Shown: one piece after another, positions 1 to 7,184 of the stretch
How the letters are laid out: each line of letters starts with the position of its first letter
Position numbering within the stretch: position 1 is the first letter of the stretch
Source: Amphritea sp.
Lineage (GTDB): Bacteria > Pseudomonadota > Gammaproteobacteria > Pseudomonadales > Balneatricaceae
NCBI GenBank assembly: GCA_018067325.1
Contig: JAGPUU010000295.1
Coordinates: 1 to 14,072, forward strand
Reading direction: 5' to 3'
Length of the DNA stretch: 14,072 nucleotides
Position numbers and translations under genes: made by a program
The notes under the pieces: generated by a model
The model's database searches: none
What the model was told of the DNA's origin: nothing
Seen by the model: only the letters and a program-made list of their open reading frames with translations

Positions 1-680
1 GTGTGCTTTGGCGTCAATTCATTCAAACGGAATACCAATTCAGCTTCCCATGGGAAAGTAACGCCATCAATAACACCGCGTTGTGCTGACTGATAAGCCT
101 GTGGCGCAGGCATACCGACTGGTTGCGCTCCAAGCCCTTCTAGCAGATTAGCAACAACCGTGGAAGGTCGTCGAATACGCAGACCACTCAAGTCAGCAGG
201 TTCTTTAATCAGTTTTTCAGTCGTATGGATATGACCTTGGCCGTGAGTAAAAAAGAATAACGGTTTAATATCATTGAACTCACCACTTACAAGACCTTCA
301 TCGTACAAACTTTGAAGGACACAAGAACCGTTTGAAGCATTCTTAGCTATACCAGGCAGCTCTACAATCTGGGTCAATGGGAAGCGATTAGCTGTGTAAC
401 CTAATACTGCCAGACTTACATCAGCAATCCGATTTTTAACCGCTTCGTACTGCGCCGGAGGCTTAGCCAGCGTTGACGAGGGGTATACCTCTACCTCAAT
501 ACGTCCCTCAGACTCAGCGGTGACTTTATCAGCCCAGGCTTGGGCAATATTCTTATGCTGACCAGCAACAGGAGGGAAAAAATGTGACAGACGTAATGTG
601 TATTCTGCAGCGTGTACAGGTGCCTGAATCATCATGGCAGCTGTTAGTGCCATTGCGGCTGAAAATAGGGGCTTTTTCAT
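1..680 (-). CDS. TRAP transporter solute-binding protein, DctP family (C-terminus cut by window edge)
   Basis: Periplasmic binding component of a tripartite ATP-independent (TRAP) transporter, which hands a small carboxylate to a membrane permease. About 226 residues are visible before the sequence runs off the left edge, and the family is usually about 320-340. Residues 1-24 form a signal peptide: MKK, a hydrophobic core, then VHA-A. The mature part starts with the family's LRLSHFFPP strand, followed by W49 and the GRIEVEVYP block. The LRIRRP segment (R170) is where DctP proteins hold the substrate carboxylate, and it is followed by the GVIDGVTFPWEAE block. The ATG is preceded by TGAGGAG at good distance. 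It lies 95 bases downstream of the aldo/keto reductase on the same strand and probably belongs to the ligC transcription unit. The substrate is therefore inferred, not shown, to be an aromatic acid or pathway dicarboxylate. The membrane subunits would lie outside the window. Confidence 0.9.
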   Translation of the reverse strand, partial: MKKPLFSAAMALTAAMMIQAPVHAAEYTLRLSHFFPPVAGQHKNIAQAWADKVTAESEGRIEVEVYPSSTLAKPPAQYEAVKNRIADVSLAVLGYTANRFPLTQIVELPGIAKNASNGSCVLQSLYDEGLVSGEFNDIKPLFFFTHGQGHIHTTEKLIKEPADLSGLRIRRPSTVVANLLEGLGAQPVGMPAPQAYQSAQRGVIDGVTFPWEAELVFRLNELTPKH

Positions 681-775
681 GTGAAACTCCTCAGTTAAAT
701 TTTTGAATCGCTTATTATTTTAATTATTTGTTTTTATTAAAATTGAACAAACACAAAGCCGTTTTTTTTCATTGT

Positions 776-1768
776 TTACGCAAATTCTTCAGTATCTATC
801 TCAGCCTGAGTTGCTGGGTTATAACGCGTACCCACCACAGTATTTTGATTGATAAGCTGATCAAGTTGCTCAAATGCTTCGGCGCTGAGTTGTCTATCAA
901 CAGCACTGAAGTTTTCTTTTAGATGCTCAAGATTCGTTGTTCCTGGAATCGCAACAATATTTTCGTCACGGCCTAATAACCAGGCCAAAGATAACTGAGC
1001 CAATGTCATATCTTCAGCTTCAGCCACCTCTTCTACCCGACTCAGTAACAGCAGGTTAGCTGCATAGTTTTCAGCATGAAAACGAGGCATGCCGCGACGG
1101 ATATCTTTCTCTTCAAACAAACTTACATCCCGTAGTTTGCCCGTCAGAAAAGCGCGAGCCAGTGGACTGAAGGCAACAAAGGCTGTGCCCAGTTCACGAC
1201 AGGTATCCAGCACGGCGATTTCTGCATTACGTGTCCATAATGAGTATTCAGTCTGAACAGCGGCGATAGGGTGAACCTTATGCGCCTTACGCAAGGTATC
1301 TGCAGACACTTCTGACAAGCCCACTTCGCGAATTTTACCTTCTACAACCAGATCAGATAGTGCACCCACACTCTCTTCAATCGGAACATTTCGGTCCCAG
1401 CGGTGTAGGTAATACAGATCGATCACATCGGTCTGCAAACGACGAAGACTGTCTTCGCAGGTCTTTTTAATCATCTCGGGACGACCGTTAATCTCACGAA
1501 CACCCGCATCGTTTTTGAACATGCCGCACTTACTGGCCAGCACAAAATCATTACGACGCCCTTTCAAAACTTTGCCCAGCAAACTCTCGTTATTACCGAA
1601 GCCATAAAGCGCTGCGGTATCAAGCATGCTGTAACCAAGATCGAGTGCTTGCAGCAGAACTAGCTCTGCTTCCTTTTCGGAAGGTGGCGTACCATAAGCG
1701 TGTGATAAGCTCATGCAGCCCAGACCGATTGGCGAACACTCAAAGGAACCGAGTTTGCGGGTATTCAT
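776..1768 (-). CDS. Aldo/keto reductase, NAD(P)H-dependent
   Basis: A 330-residue (beta/alpha)8-barrel oxidoreductase of the aldo/keto reductase superfamily that interconverts aldehydes or ketones and alcohols with NAD(P)H. The catalytic tetrad is intact: D50 and Y55 (LDTAALYG), K80 (LASKCG) and H122 (YYLHRWD). The GLGCMSLSHAYG start and the late IPGTTNLEHLKEN segment, which holds the cofactor phosphate region, are typical of the single-subunit bacterial AKR12/13-like branch. The start has AGGAGAG about 9 bases upstream. It begins 37 bases after the ligC stop on the same strand, which suggests co-transcription. Its substrate cannot be read from sequence. A side role on an aldehyde or keto intermediate of aromatic breakdown, or a detoxifying role, is inference from position only. 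Confidence 0.9.
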   Translation of the reverse strand: MNTRKLGSFECSPIGLGCMSLSHAYGTPPSEKEAELVLLQALDLGYSMLDTAALYGFGNNESLLGKVLKGRRNDFVLASKCGMFKNDAGVREINGRPEMIKKTCEDSLRRLQTDVIDLYYLHRWDRNVPIEESVGALSDLVVEGKIREVGLSEVSADTLRKAHKVHPIAAVQTEYSLWTRNAEIAVLDTCRELGTAFVAFSPLARAFLTGKLRDVSLFEEKDIRRGMPRFHAENYAANLLLLSRVEEVAEAEDMTLAQLSLAWLLGRDENIVAIPGTTNLEHLKENFSAVDRQLSAEAFEQLDQLINQNTVVGTRYNPATQAEIDTEEFA

Positions 1769-1805
1769 GAATACAATCTCTCCTGATTTGTTTTGATCGG
1801 CTGTA

Positions 1806-2762
1806 TTACTGACCAGCTTCCAGGCACTTCTCCAGGCTATCCAGCGTTTCCATTGCTGGATAACACTGTCTCAGGCTTGAATTAGGCTCACGACCTTCTC
1901 GGATTGCGGCAAAGAACTCGCGATCCTGTAATTCGATACCGTTAAAGGAAACAGCCACACCGGACAGGTCGATCGGATTGCCTTTACCATCTTCCAGATC
2001 ATCATAGCGGGCAACATAGGTACCCTTATCACAGATATAGCGGAAGAAAGTGCCGAACGGACCATCGTTATTAAATGACAAGGAAAGAGTACAGAGAGCA
2101 CCACTTGGCACTTTCATACCGACACTCATATCCAGCGCTATACCCAGATCCGGATGAATAGGTCCTTGCATAGCCTGAACCTGAGACGCTGTCTCACCGG
2201 TCTGGTATTGGAACAGATCTACGGTATGGCAGGCGTGGTGCCACAAAAGGTGATCCGTCCAAGAGCGCGCTTCACCTTTAGCATTAGTATTTGTACGACG
2301 GAAAAAATAGGTTTGAACATCCATCTGTAAAACGTTGAGTTCGCCCGCCTGAACTTTATTCTGAATCCATTGATGGCTAGGGTTAAAGCGACGTGTATGA
2401 CCCGCCATGGCAACCAGACCCGTCTCCTTCTGCAGAGCAACAATCTCTTTGGCATCTTCAATCTTATCTGCCATCGGGATCTCAGTCTGAACGTGCTTAC
2501 CGGCTTTAAGACACTGCTTTACTTGAGCAGCGTGCATCTGAGTAGGCGTTGCCAGAATCACACAATCTACGTCGTCACGGGCAAGACTCTCCGCCAGATC
2601 CGTCGTGTAATGAGGAATATTATGCTCAGCAGCGAAGGCTTTAATTTTCTCTAAATTAGAGCTGCCAACAACTGAAACAACCTCTGCGTCTTCAATTGCA
2701 TTGATCGCTTCCAGGTGTTTCATACCAAAAGCGCCTGCAGCGCCGGCAATACATACTCTCAT
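1806..2762 (-). CDS. ligC: 4-carboxy-2-hydroxymuconate-6-semialdehyde (CHMS) dehydrogenase LigC
   Basis: Second enzyme of PCA 4,5-cleavage. It oxidises CHMS, in its cyclic hemiacetal form, to 2-pyrone-4,6-dicarboxylate using NAD(P)+. The 318-residue protein has the Gfo/Idh/MocA architecture: an N-terminal Rossmann domain with GAAGAFG at residues 7-13, then an alpha/beta domain. Residues 94-98 read EIPMA, where most family members have EKP, and I recall this variant as characteristic of the LigC group. The GHTRRFNPSH block (121-130) and the WHHACHTVDLF segment (H175, H176, H179, D182) are the expected active-site regions. Length matches Sphingobium LigC (about 315). GGAGA lies 8 bases before the ATG. 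It is first in a minus-strand run with the aldo/keto reductase and the TRAP protein and is separated from the other lig genes by the regulator. The 206-base gap upstream leaves room for its own promoter. Confidence 0.93.
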   Translation of the reverse strand: MRVCIAGAAGAFGMKHLEAINAIEDAEVVSVVGSSNLEKIKAFAAEHNIPHYTTDLAESLARDDVDCVILATPTQMHAAQVKQCLKAGKHVQTEIPMADKIEDAKEIVALQKETGLVAMAGHTRRFNPSHQWIQNKVQAGELNVLQMDVQTYFFRRTNTNAKGEARSWTDHLLWHHACHTVDLFQYQTGETASQVQAMQGPIHPDLGIALDMSVGMKVPSGALCTLSLSFNNDGPFGTFFRYICDKGTYVARYDDLEDGKGNPIDLSGVAVSFNGIELQDREFFAAIREGREPNSSLRQCYPAMETLDSLEKCLEAGQ

Positions 2763-2851
2763 TTATCGTTCTCCAATTATTCTTAACCAGTTTGGTTCTG
2801 CTAAGTCAGTCGATCACAATCCAAGCTGATTTATCAAAGCGGCAATAAAAC

Positions 2852-2863
2852 TTAATATATTAA
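2852..2863. promoter_or_regulatory. Perfect 12-bp palindrome in the ligC upstream region
   Basis: TTAATATATTAA is a perfect dyad inside the 206-base gap between the regulator's stop and the ligC start. The surrounding 25 bases are strongly A+T-rich, so this may be part of the ligC promoter or an operator. An ATACATT half-site (2866-2872) sits immediately beside it and matches the left half of the LysR-type box at 4289. No function is demonstrated, and A+T-rich palindromes arise easily by chance. Confidence 0.3.
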
Positions 2864-2968
2864 ATATACATTCAACATCAAACTGATGATTAAGCTAACA
2901 CCAGTTACAAAATCAGGATAATCAATAAACCGGGACAGCTATTCATTTTTTGCATAGAGATAACTTTA

Positions 2969-4189
2969 TCACCGATCTTCGAAGTCACTTCCATTATCTG
3001 TTTTACGGAGAAGGTTAATGAATACAGACTGCGTAGCTGTTGGCCTCCAGCTACTTCTGACAGTGACACCTATTGGCCGATACGCATGAGACACATCATA
3101 AGGAACCGTTTTGAAAACCCCCATAGAAAGCTCATGTTGAATCTGATGTTCTGACACCATAGTAAGACGATCGCTGCCCAACAACAGGGAGCGAATAAGA
3201 ATCTGAGAACCGGTTTCAACCAACCGGGTAGGAACATCTAATCCCGCGTCAGTGAATGTCGATTCAAAAATAGCCCGGGTTGGCGTTCCCTTCCCCGGAA
3301 CAACCCAGGGGTATTGTTGTAGGGTTTCTAATGAGACATTGTGACCACTGCAGAGCGGGTGATCTGGCCTTGCAACAATCTCCACCGGTGAAGAAAATAG
3401 CTCTTCCTGAAGCACATCATCAGCAGGTATAGGAAAGCGCAGTGCACCTAATAACAAGTCAATATCACCATGTCGCAAGTGATATAGAAGATCATCATAG
3501 GGACCATCATTGACCCGAATTCTAAAATCCGGAAAGCTACGGGAAAACTCAATAATCGCTTTTGGTAGCAAGGATGTTCGTGCCAGAGGCATACTACCGA
3601 TAACCAGCTGACCGATTTCCCGGTTATGTAATGCATCGACTTCATCTCGACCCTGACTTATCTCGGAGAAGGCCAGCTTACTCGCTCTGGCCAGAGCTCT
3701 GGCAGCTTTACTTGAACTGATACCGGTACTCGTTTTCTCAAACAGTACGACACCCAATAAGGATTCTAATTCACGGGCAGCACGATGAAGAGAGGACTGA
3801 GAGATACCCAGATTTCTTCCTGCGATACTAAAGTTGTGAGCTTCAGATACGGCTATTAGCGCTCTGAGCTGAGTGGTTGTTAGCATCTGTAGAAGTTGTG
3901 AAGGCTGGGATTTGCTACCCCCCAAACGAACCACACTTTTGAGTCCTTCCAGAACCATTTCCAAAGCCCGGCTAACCCGAAGCGCAAATACTTCACCGGA
4001 CTCACTGACGAACATTCCATCACTTCGCCGGTTAAAAAGTGAAGCCCCTAAAGTAACTTCCAGCTTCGCTATCGCCTGAGTAATCGCAGGCTGAGACAGG
4101 AATACTCGCTCAGAAGCTTTACTAATACTTTTGCACTCTACAACTTCAAGAAAAACCCTGAGATGCCGTATATTCGGTACTTCAAACAC
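2969..4189 (-). CDS. LysR-type transcriptional regulator with two tandem helix-turn-helix domains (probable PCA-pathway regulator)
   Basis: Transcription factor, 406 residues from the chosen GTG. LysR proteins are usually about 300 residues; the extra length here is a second DNA-binding domain. The first winged HTH spans about residues 6-65 (LRVFLEVVECKSISKAS, then LSQPAITQAIAKLE and LFNRR). The second spans about 104-165 (QLRALIAVSEAHNFSIAG, then ISQSSLHRAARELE and LFEKTSTG). The co-inducer-binding domain fills about 190-400. The frame stays open 35 codons further upstream to 4294, but I chose the GTG because AAAGGA lies 8 bases before it, the LysR homology begins right after it, and the longer version would run through the operator at 4289-4303. 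It is divergent from ligJ, the classic LysR layout, so regulation of ligJKUI in response to PCA, gallate or a pathway intermediate is likely. The effector is inferred. Confidence 0.9.
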   Translation of the reverse strand: MFEVPNIRHLRVFLEVVECKSISKASERVFLSQPAITQAIAKLEVTLGASLFNRRSDGMFVSESGEVFALRVSRALEMVLEGLKSVVRLGGSKSQPSQLLQMLTTTQLRALIAVSEAHNFSIAGRNLGISQSSLHRAARELESLLGVVLFEKTSTGISSSKAARALARASKLAFSEISQGRDEVDALHNREIGQLVIGSMPLARTSLLPKAIIEFSRSFPDFRIRVNDGPYDDLLYHLRHGDIDLLLGALRFPIPADDVLQEELFSSPVEIVARPDHPLCSGHNVSLETLQQYPWVVPGKGTPTRAIFESTFTDAGLDVPTRLVETGSQILIRSLLLGSDRLTMVSEHQIQHELSMGVFKTVPYDVSHAYRPIGVTVRSSWRPTATQSVFINLLRKTDNGSDFEDR

Positions 4190-4197
4190 AATTATAA

Positions 4198-4203
4198 TCC
4201 TTT
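4198..4203 (-). promoter_or_regulatory. Ribosome-binding site that fixes the regulator's GTG start
   Basis: On the minus strand AAAGGA stands 8 bases before the GTG at 4187-4189. I see no comparable Shine-Dalgarno site before the in-frame ATG at 4294, and the residues between the two starts are A+T-rich coding without LysR homology. This favours the 406-residue protein over a 441-residue one. Confidence 0.65.
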
Positions 4204-4288
4204 CAAAATACTTAAATAAAACATAGCCTATCTCAAAAACTAATACCATTACTTTAAAAACTGAATAGCCACGAGCAGGCAATTCAGA

Positions 4289-4303
4289 ATACATTTAGAG
4301 TAT
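4289..4303. promoter_or_regulatory. LysR-type operator box ATAC-N7-GTAT
   Basis: The bases read ATAC (4289-4292), seven spacer bases, then GTAT (4300-4303). This is a perfect interrupted dyad and an exact match to the ATAC-N7-GTAT form of the LysR T-N11-A box known from BenM/CatM-type regulators. It lies between the divergent regulator and ligJ. Its centre is about 69 bases before the predicted ligJ transcription start, close to the usual -65 recognition-site position for LysR activators. Binding by the neighbouring regulator is inferred. Confidence 0.65.
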
Positions 4304-4329
4304 GTTTACTGTCGTTCAGCTCTGTTTCT

Positions 4330-4358
4330 TTGTCAGGATCTTTCCCAGGAAATAAAAG
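4330..4358 (+). promoter_or_regulatory. Predicted sigma-70 promoter of the ligJKUI operon
   Basis: A -35-like TTGTCA (4330-4335, five of six consensus bases) is followed after 17 bases by a -10-like TAAAAG (4353-4358, four of six). The weak -10 fits a promoter that needs an activator. Transcription would start near 4365, leaving a short leader before ligJ. The call rests on hexamer matches and on the spacing to the operator at 4289-4303. Confidence 0.45.
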
Positions 4359-4394
4359 ACAGTGTCACAATAACAAGGTATGAGAGAACCGAAG

Positions 4395-5411
4395 ATGATT
4401 ATCGACTGTCATGGGCATTACACTACGACACCGCCTGGCGTTGGCGAATATCGCGACCAGCAAAAAGCAGCGTTAGCCAAAGACCCGTCTTTTAAAGGTC
4501 AAAAAGGAAAAGTTGTCGTTAGCGACGACGAGATCATCGACAGCATCGAAAACAACCAGTTGCGATTGCAAAAAGAGCGCGGCACTGATCTGACTATTTT
4601 CTCACCCCGCGCGAGCTGGATGGGCCACCATATCGGTAATGAATACACTAGCCAGTACTGGACCGAGCATCAAAACGATCTGATCAAGCGAGTCTGCGAC
4701 CTCTACCCTAAAAACTTTGCACCGGTTGCTCAGCTACCACAGTCTCCGGGTGTTGATCCTGCCAAATCAGTCGCTGAACTGGTTCGTACCGTTGAAGAGA
4801 TGGATTTTATTGGCTGCAACCTCAATCCAGACCCCTCCGGCGGACATTGGCAAGATGCATCTCTGGGTGACAAAGCTTTCTACCCGCTATACGAAAAGAT
4901 GTGTGAACTTGACGTGCCGGCGATGATTCACGTTAGCGCTAGCTGCAACGATTGCTTCCATACTACTGGCTCCCATTATCTGGGGGCTGATACCACCGGT
5001 TTCCAACAACTGATCATGTCTGATGTATTTAAAGACTTCCCTGACCTGAAGATCATTATTCCCCACGGCGGTGGTGCTGTACCGTATCACTGGGGACGCT
5101 TTCGCGGTCTTATGCAGGATCAGGGCTATGAACCACTTGAGACCTCTGCACTGAAGAACATCTATTTCGATACCTGTGTTTATCATCAAAAAGGTATCGA
5201 TCTGCTGCTGGATATAGTGCCAACTGAAAACATCCTGTTTGCATCAGAGATGATCGGGGCCGTTCGTGGTATTGATCCGGAAACCGGTCACTACTTCGAT
5301 GACACCAAGCGTTATATTGATAACAACAGGCTACTGTCAGCTGAACAGAAACAGATGATATTCGAAGGCAATGCCCGCCGAGTATTTAGCCGACTTAAAA
5401 TCGTCGAATAA
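4395..5411 (+). CDS. ligJ: 4-oxalomesaconate hydratase LigJ (amidohydrolase superfamily)
   Basis: Adds water to isomerised 4-oxalomesaconate to give 4-carboxy-4-hydroxy-2-oxoadipate (CHA), the penultimate pathway step. The 338-residue metal-dependent amidohydrolase barrel starts MIIDCHGHY, with the metal-binding pair H6 and H8. H179 (AMIHVSAS), H224 (IIPHGGG) and E285 (FASEMIG) are the other expected active-site residues. The Glu in the ASEM motif, where most relatives have Asp, is the mark of LigJ-type hydratases and separates them from the unrelated PIG-L-fold GalB hydratases. An in-frame ATG lies five codons upstream at 4380, but its AAGGT abuts the start codon, whereas 4395 has a GAGAG 8 bases upstream and matches the family N-terminus. 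It is first of four co-directional genes and ends in two stops (TAATAA), the second running into the ligK ribosome-binding site. Confidence 0.92.
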   Translation: MIIDCHGHYTTTPPGVGEYRDQQKAALAKDPSFKGQKGKVVVSDDEIIDSIENNQLRLQKERGTDLTIFSPRASWMGHHIGNEYTSQYWTEHQNDLIKRVCDLYPKNFAPVAQLPQSPGVDPAKSVAELVRTVEEMDFIGCNLNPDPSGGHWQDASLGDKAFYPLYEKMCELDVPAMIHVSASCNDCFHTTGSHYLGADTTGFQQLIMSDVFKDFPDLKIIIPHGGGAVPYHWGRFRGLMQDQGYEPLETSALKNIYFDTCVYHQKGIDLLLDIVPTENILFASEMIGAVRGIDPETGHYFDDTKRYIDNNRLLSAEQKQMIFEGNARRVFSRLKIVE

Positions 5412-5425
5412 TAAGGAGAATCTCG

Positions 5426-6103
5426 ATGCAAGAGAATGTAGTAGTTCAGAATATTGAACGGGCAGATGCCGACGTTATCACTGCATTGGGTAAGTGCGGT
5501 GTTGCAACAATACATGAAGCTCAGGGGCGTCGTGGCCTGCTAGCGGACCACCTGCGCCCGATTCAGCAGGACGTAACCATTGCCGGTTCTGCGATTACTA
5601 TCTCCGGTGCTGCCGGTGACAACTGGATGATGCACGTTGCAATCGAGCAGTGTAAGCCTGGCGACATCATGGTGTTTGCGCCAACCTCCCCATCTAACTT
5701 CGGTTTCTTCGGCGACCTGCTGGCTACGTCAGCCCTTTCTCGCGGCGTTATAGGACTTATTATTGATGCCGGTGTTCGGGATACCCGTGACCTGCGACAA
5801 ATGAACTTTCCCGTATGGGCGAAGCATGTGTTCTCCCAGGGCACCATCAAAGAAACTCTGGGTTCAGTTAATATTCCAATGGCTTGTGCCGATGAAATTG
5901 TTAACCCGGGGGATATCATCATCGCAGACGATGATGGTGTTGTCGTAGTACGCCGCGAAGAAGCGGAAGAAGTACTGGCTGAAGCACTGGCCCGCGAAGC
6001 CCGCGAAGAAGATAAGCGGGTACGTATGGCTAACGGAGAACTGGGACTGGATATCTACAACATGCGCCCCCGTCTGAAAGAAAAAGGCCTGAAGTATGTT
6101 TGA
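5426..6103 (+). CDS. ligK: 4-carboxy-4-hydroxy-2-oxoadipate aldolase / oxaloacetate decarboxylase LigK
   Basis: Last pathway step: retro-aldol cleavage of CHA to pyruvate and oxaloacetate. Family members also decarboxylate oxaloacetate. It is a class II, divalent-metal-dependent aldolase of the RraA-like fold, 225 residues, the normal length. The pyruvate-binding loop GDLLA is at 96-100, and R118-D119 in DAGVRDTRD supply the catalytic arginine and metal-ligand aspartate. The DDDGVVVV segment (168-175) is typical of the fold. The C-terminus ([12 protein letters not shown]) is the tail seen in true LigK/GalC proteins, so a plain RraA regulator is unlikely. AAGGAG precedes the ATG 14 bases after the ligJ stop. 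Its last 8 bases overlap the next gene, indicating translational coupling. Confidence 0.93.
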   Translation: MQENVVVQNIERADADVITALGKCGVATIHEAQGRRGLLADHLRPIQQDVTIAGSAITISGAAGDNWMMHVAIEQCKPGDIMVFAPTSPSNFGFFGDLLATSALSRGVIGLIIDAGVRDTRDLRQMNFPVWAKHVFSQGTIKETLGSVNIPMACADEIVNPGDIIIADDDGVVVVRREEAEEVLAEALAREAREEDKRVRMANGELGLDIYNMRPRLKEKGLKYV

Positions 6104-7154
6104 TTCAGCACGGTGCATGTGGATGCGGGGAGGCACCTCAAAAGGTGCTTACTTCCTCGCCGATGACCTACCGACTGATATCGCTGAACGCGACAGCTTC
6201 CTGCTCAGCATGATGGGCTCACCTGATTCACGCCAGATCGACGGGATCGGCGGTGCCGATCCACTCACCTCTAAGGTTGCTCTTGTTAAACGTTCTGAAC
6301 GCCCAGGCGTTAGTGTCGACTATTTGTTCCTGCAGGTATTTGTAGATCAGGCAAACGTCACGGACGCACAGAATTGCGGCAACATTCTCGCTGGTGTCGG
6401 CCCTTTTGCGATCGAACGCGGACTCGTTGAACCCAGCGGAGATGAAACATCTGTTGTCATCTTTATGGAGAACACCGGCCAGATCGCCATCGAACAGGTA
6501 TCCACTCCGAATGGCAAAGTCAGTTATCAGGGCGAGGCCCATATTGATGGTGTACCTGGAACAGCCAGTGCTATTCCAGTGACCTTTCAGGATACCGCCG
6601 GATCAAGTTGCGGCACCTTGCTACCCACCGGAAATCAAGTCGATATCATCGATAACATACCAGTAACCTGTATCGACAACGGCATGCCTGTCGTCGTCAT
6701 GACCGCTGACGACTTAGGAATATCCGGGACTGAAACACGGGAACAACTAGAACAAAACGAAGCGTTGAAATCACGCCTTGAATCGATCCGCCTGCAAGCA
6801 GGCCCGATGATGAATCTCGGTGATGTTACCCATAAGTCTGTGCCGAAAATGACCATGGTCAGCCGCGCAACTCAGGGTGGTTCAATTTCAACCCGAACCT
6901 TCATACCTCACCGCTGTCACGCCTCTATCGGCGTATTGGGTGCAGTCAGTGTTGCTACTGCCTGTATCTTGCCAGGCTCACCGGCTCATGCACTGGCAGA
7001 TATCCCAGCCGGTGCAACCAAGACAATGCCGGTTGAACACCCGATAGGTGAGATGACCGTTATTCTTAAAATAAATGAACAGGGCGATGCTGAAAGCGCT
7101 GCAATACTGCGTACAGCACGTAAATTGTTTGATGGCGAAGTTTTTGCCAACTAA
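6096..7154 (+). CDS. galD/ligU: 4-oxalomesaconate tautomerase / delta-isomerase (LigU/GalD type, PrpF family)
   Basis: Converts the OMA form released by LigI into the isomer that the hydratase accepts. The fold is the two-domain diaminopimelate-epimerase-like PrpF fold, 352 residues. The signature [13 protein letters not shown] (8-20) opens the protein. K60 (DPLTSK) and C94 (AQNCGN) are separated by 34 residues, as are the catalytic Lys and Cys I recall for Sphingobium LigU. A second Cys-containing block, [18 protein letters not shown], lies near residue 275. LigU performs a 1,3-allylic shift, whereas Pseudomonas GalD performs a keto-enol tautomerisation. Pairing with a LigJ-type hydratase favours LigU chemistry, but sequence alone does not settle it. 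It overlaps ligK by 8 bases (ATGTTTGA), so translation is probably coupled. The last codons and stop are duplicated downstream. Confidence 0.9.
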   Translation: MFDSARCMWMRGGTSKGAYFLADDLPTDIAERDSFLLSMMGSPDSRQIDGIGGADPLTSKVALVKRSERPGVSVDYLFLQVFVDQANVTDAQNCGNILAGVGPFAIERGLVEPSGDETSVVIFMENTGQIAIEQVSTPNGKVSYQGEAHIDGVPGTASAIPVTFQDTAGSSCGTLLPTGNQVDIIDNIPVTCIDNGMPVVVMTADDLGISGTETREQLEQNEALKSRLESIRLQAGPMMNLGDVTHKSVPKMTMVSRATQGGSISTRTFIPHRCHASIGVLGAVSVATACILPGSPAHALADIPAGATKTMPVEHPIGEMTVILKINEQGDAESAAILRTARKLFDGEVFAN

Positions 7155-7169
7155 GCCTTTGCCAACTAA
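7143..7169 (+). repeat. 15-bp-period tandem duplication across the ligU/galD stop codon
   Basis: TTTGCCAACTAA occurs at 7143-7154 and again, 15 bases on, at 7158-7169. The duplication is in frame, so the final Phe-Ala-Asn-stop is repeated as Phe-Ala-Asn-stop, and readthrough of the first stop would add only AFAN. It looks like a replication-slippage event that left a tandem stop before the ligI ribosome-binding site. Confidence 0.85.
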
Positions 7170-7184
7170 AGAATAGGAACGAAA

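Noticed and set aside
717..743. Inverted repeat ATTTTAAT / ATTAAAAT in the gap upstream of the TRAP binding-protein gene
   Set aside because: The whole gap is A+T-rich and such repeats are expected by chance there. It could be part of a promoter but nothing specific supports that.
4190..4294. N-terminal extension of the LysR-type regulator to an ATG at 4294
   Set aside because: No clear ribosome-binding site, A+T-rich residues without LysR homology, and the ATG falls inside the operator-like box. The GTG at 4189 has a good site and begins the homology.
5864..6136. Minus-strand open frame opposite ligK and the start of ligU/galD
   Set aside because: It lies wholly antisense to two well-supported genes, has no family features, and is explained by their codon pattern.
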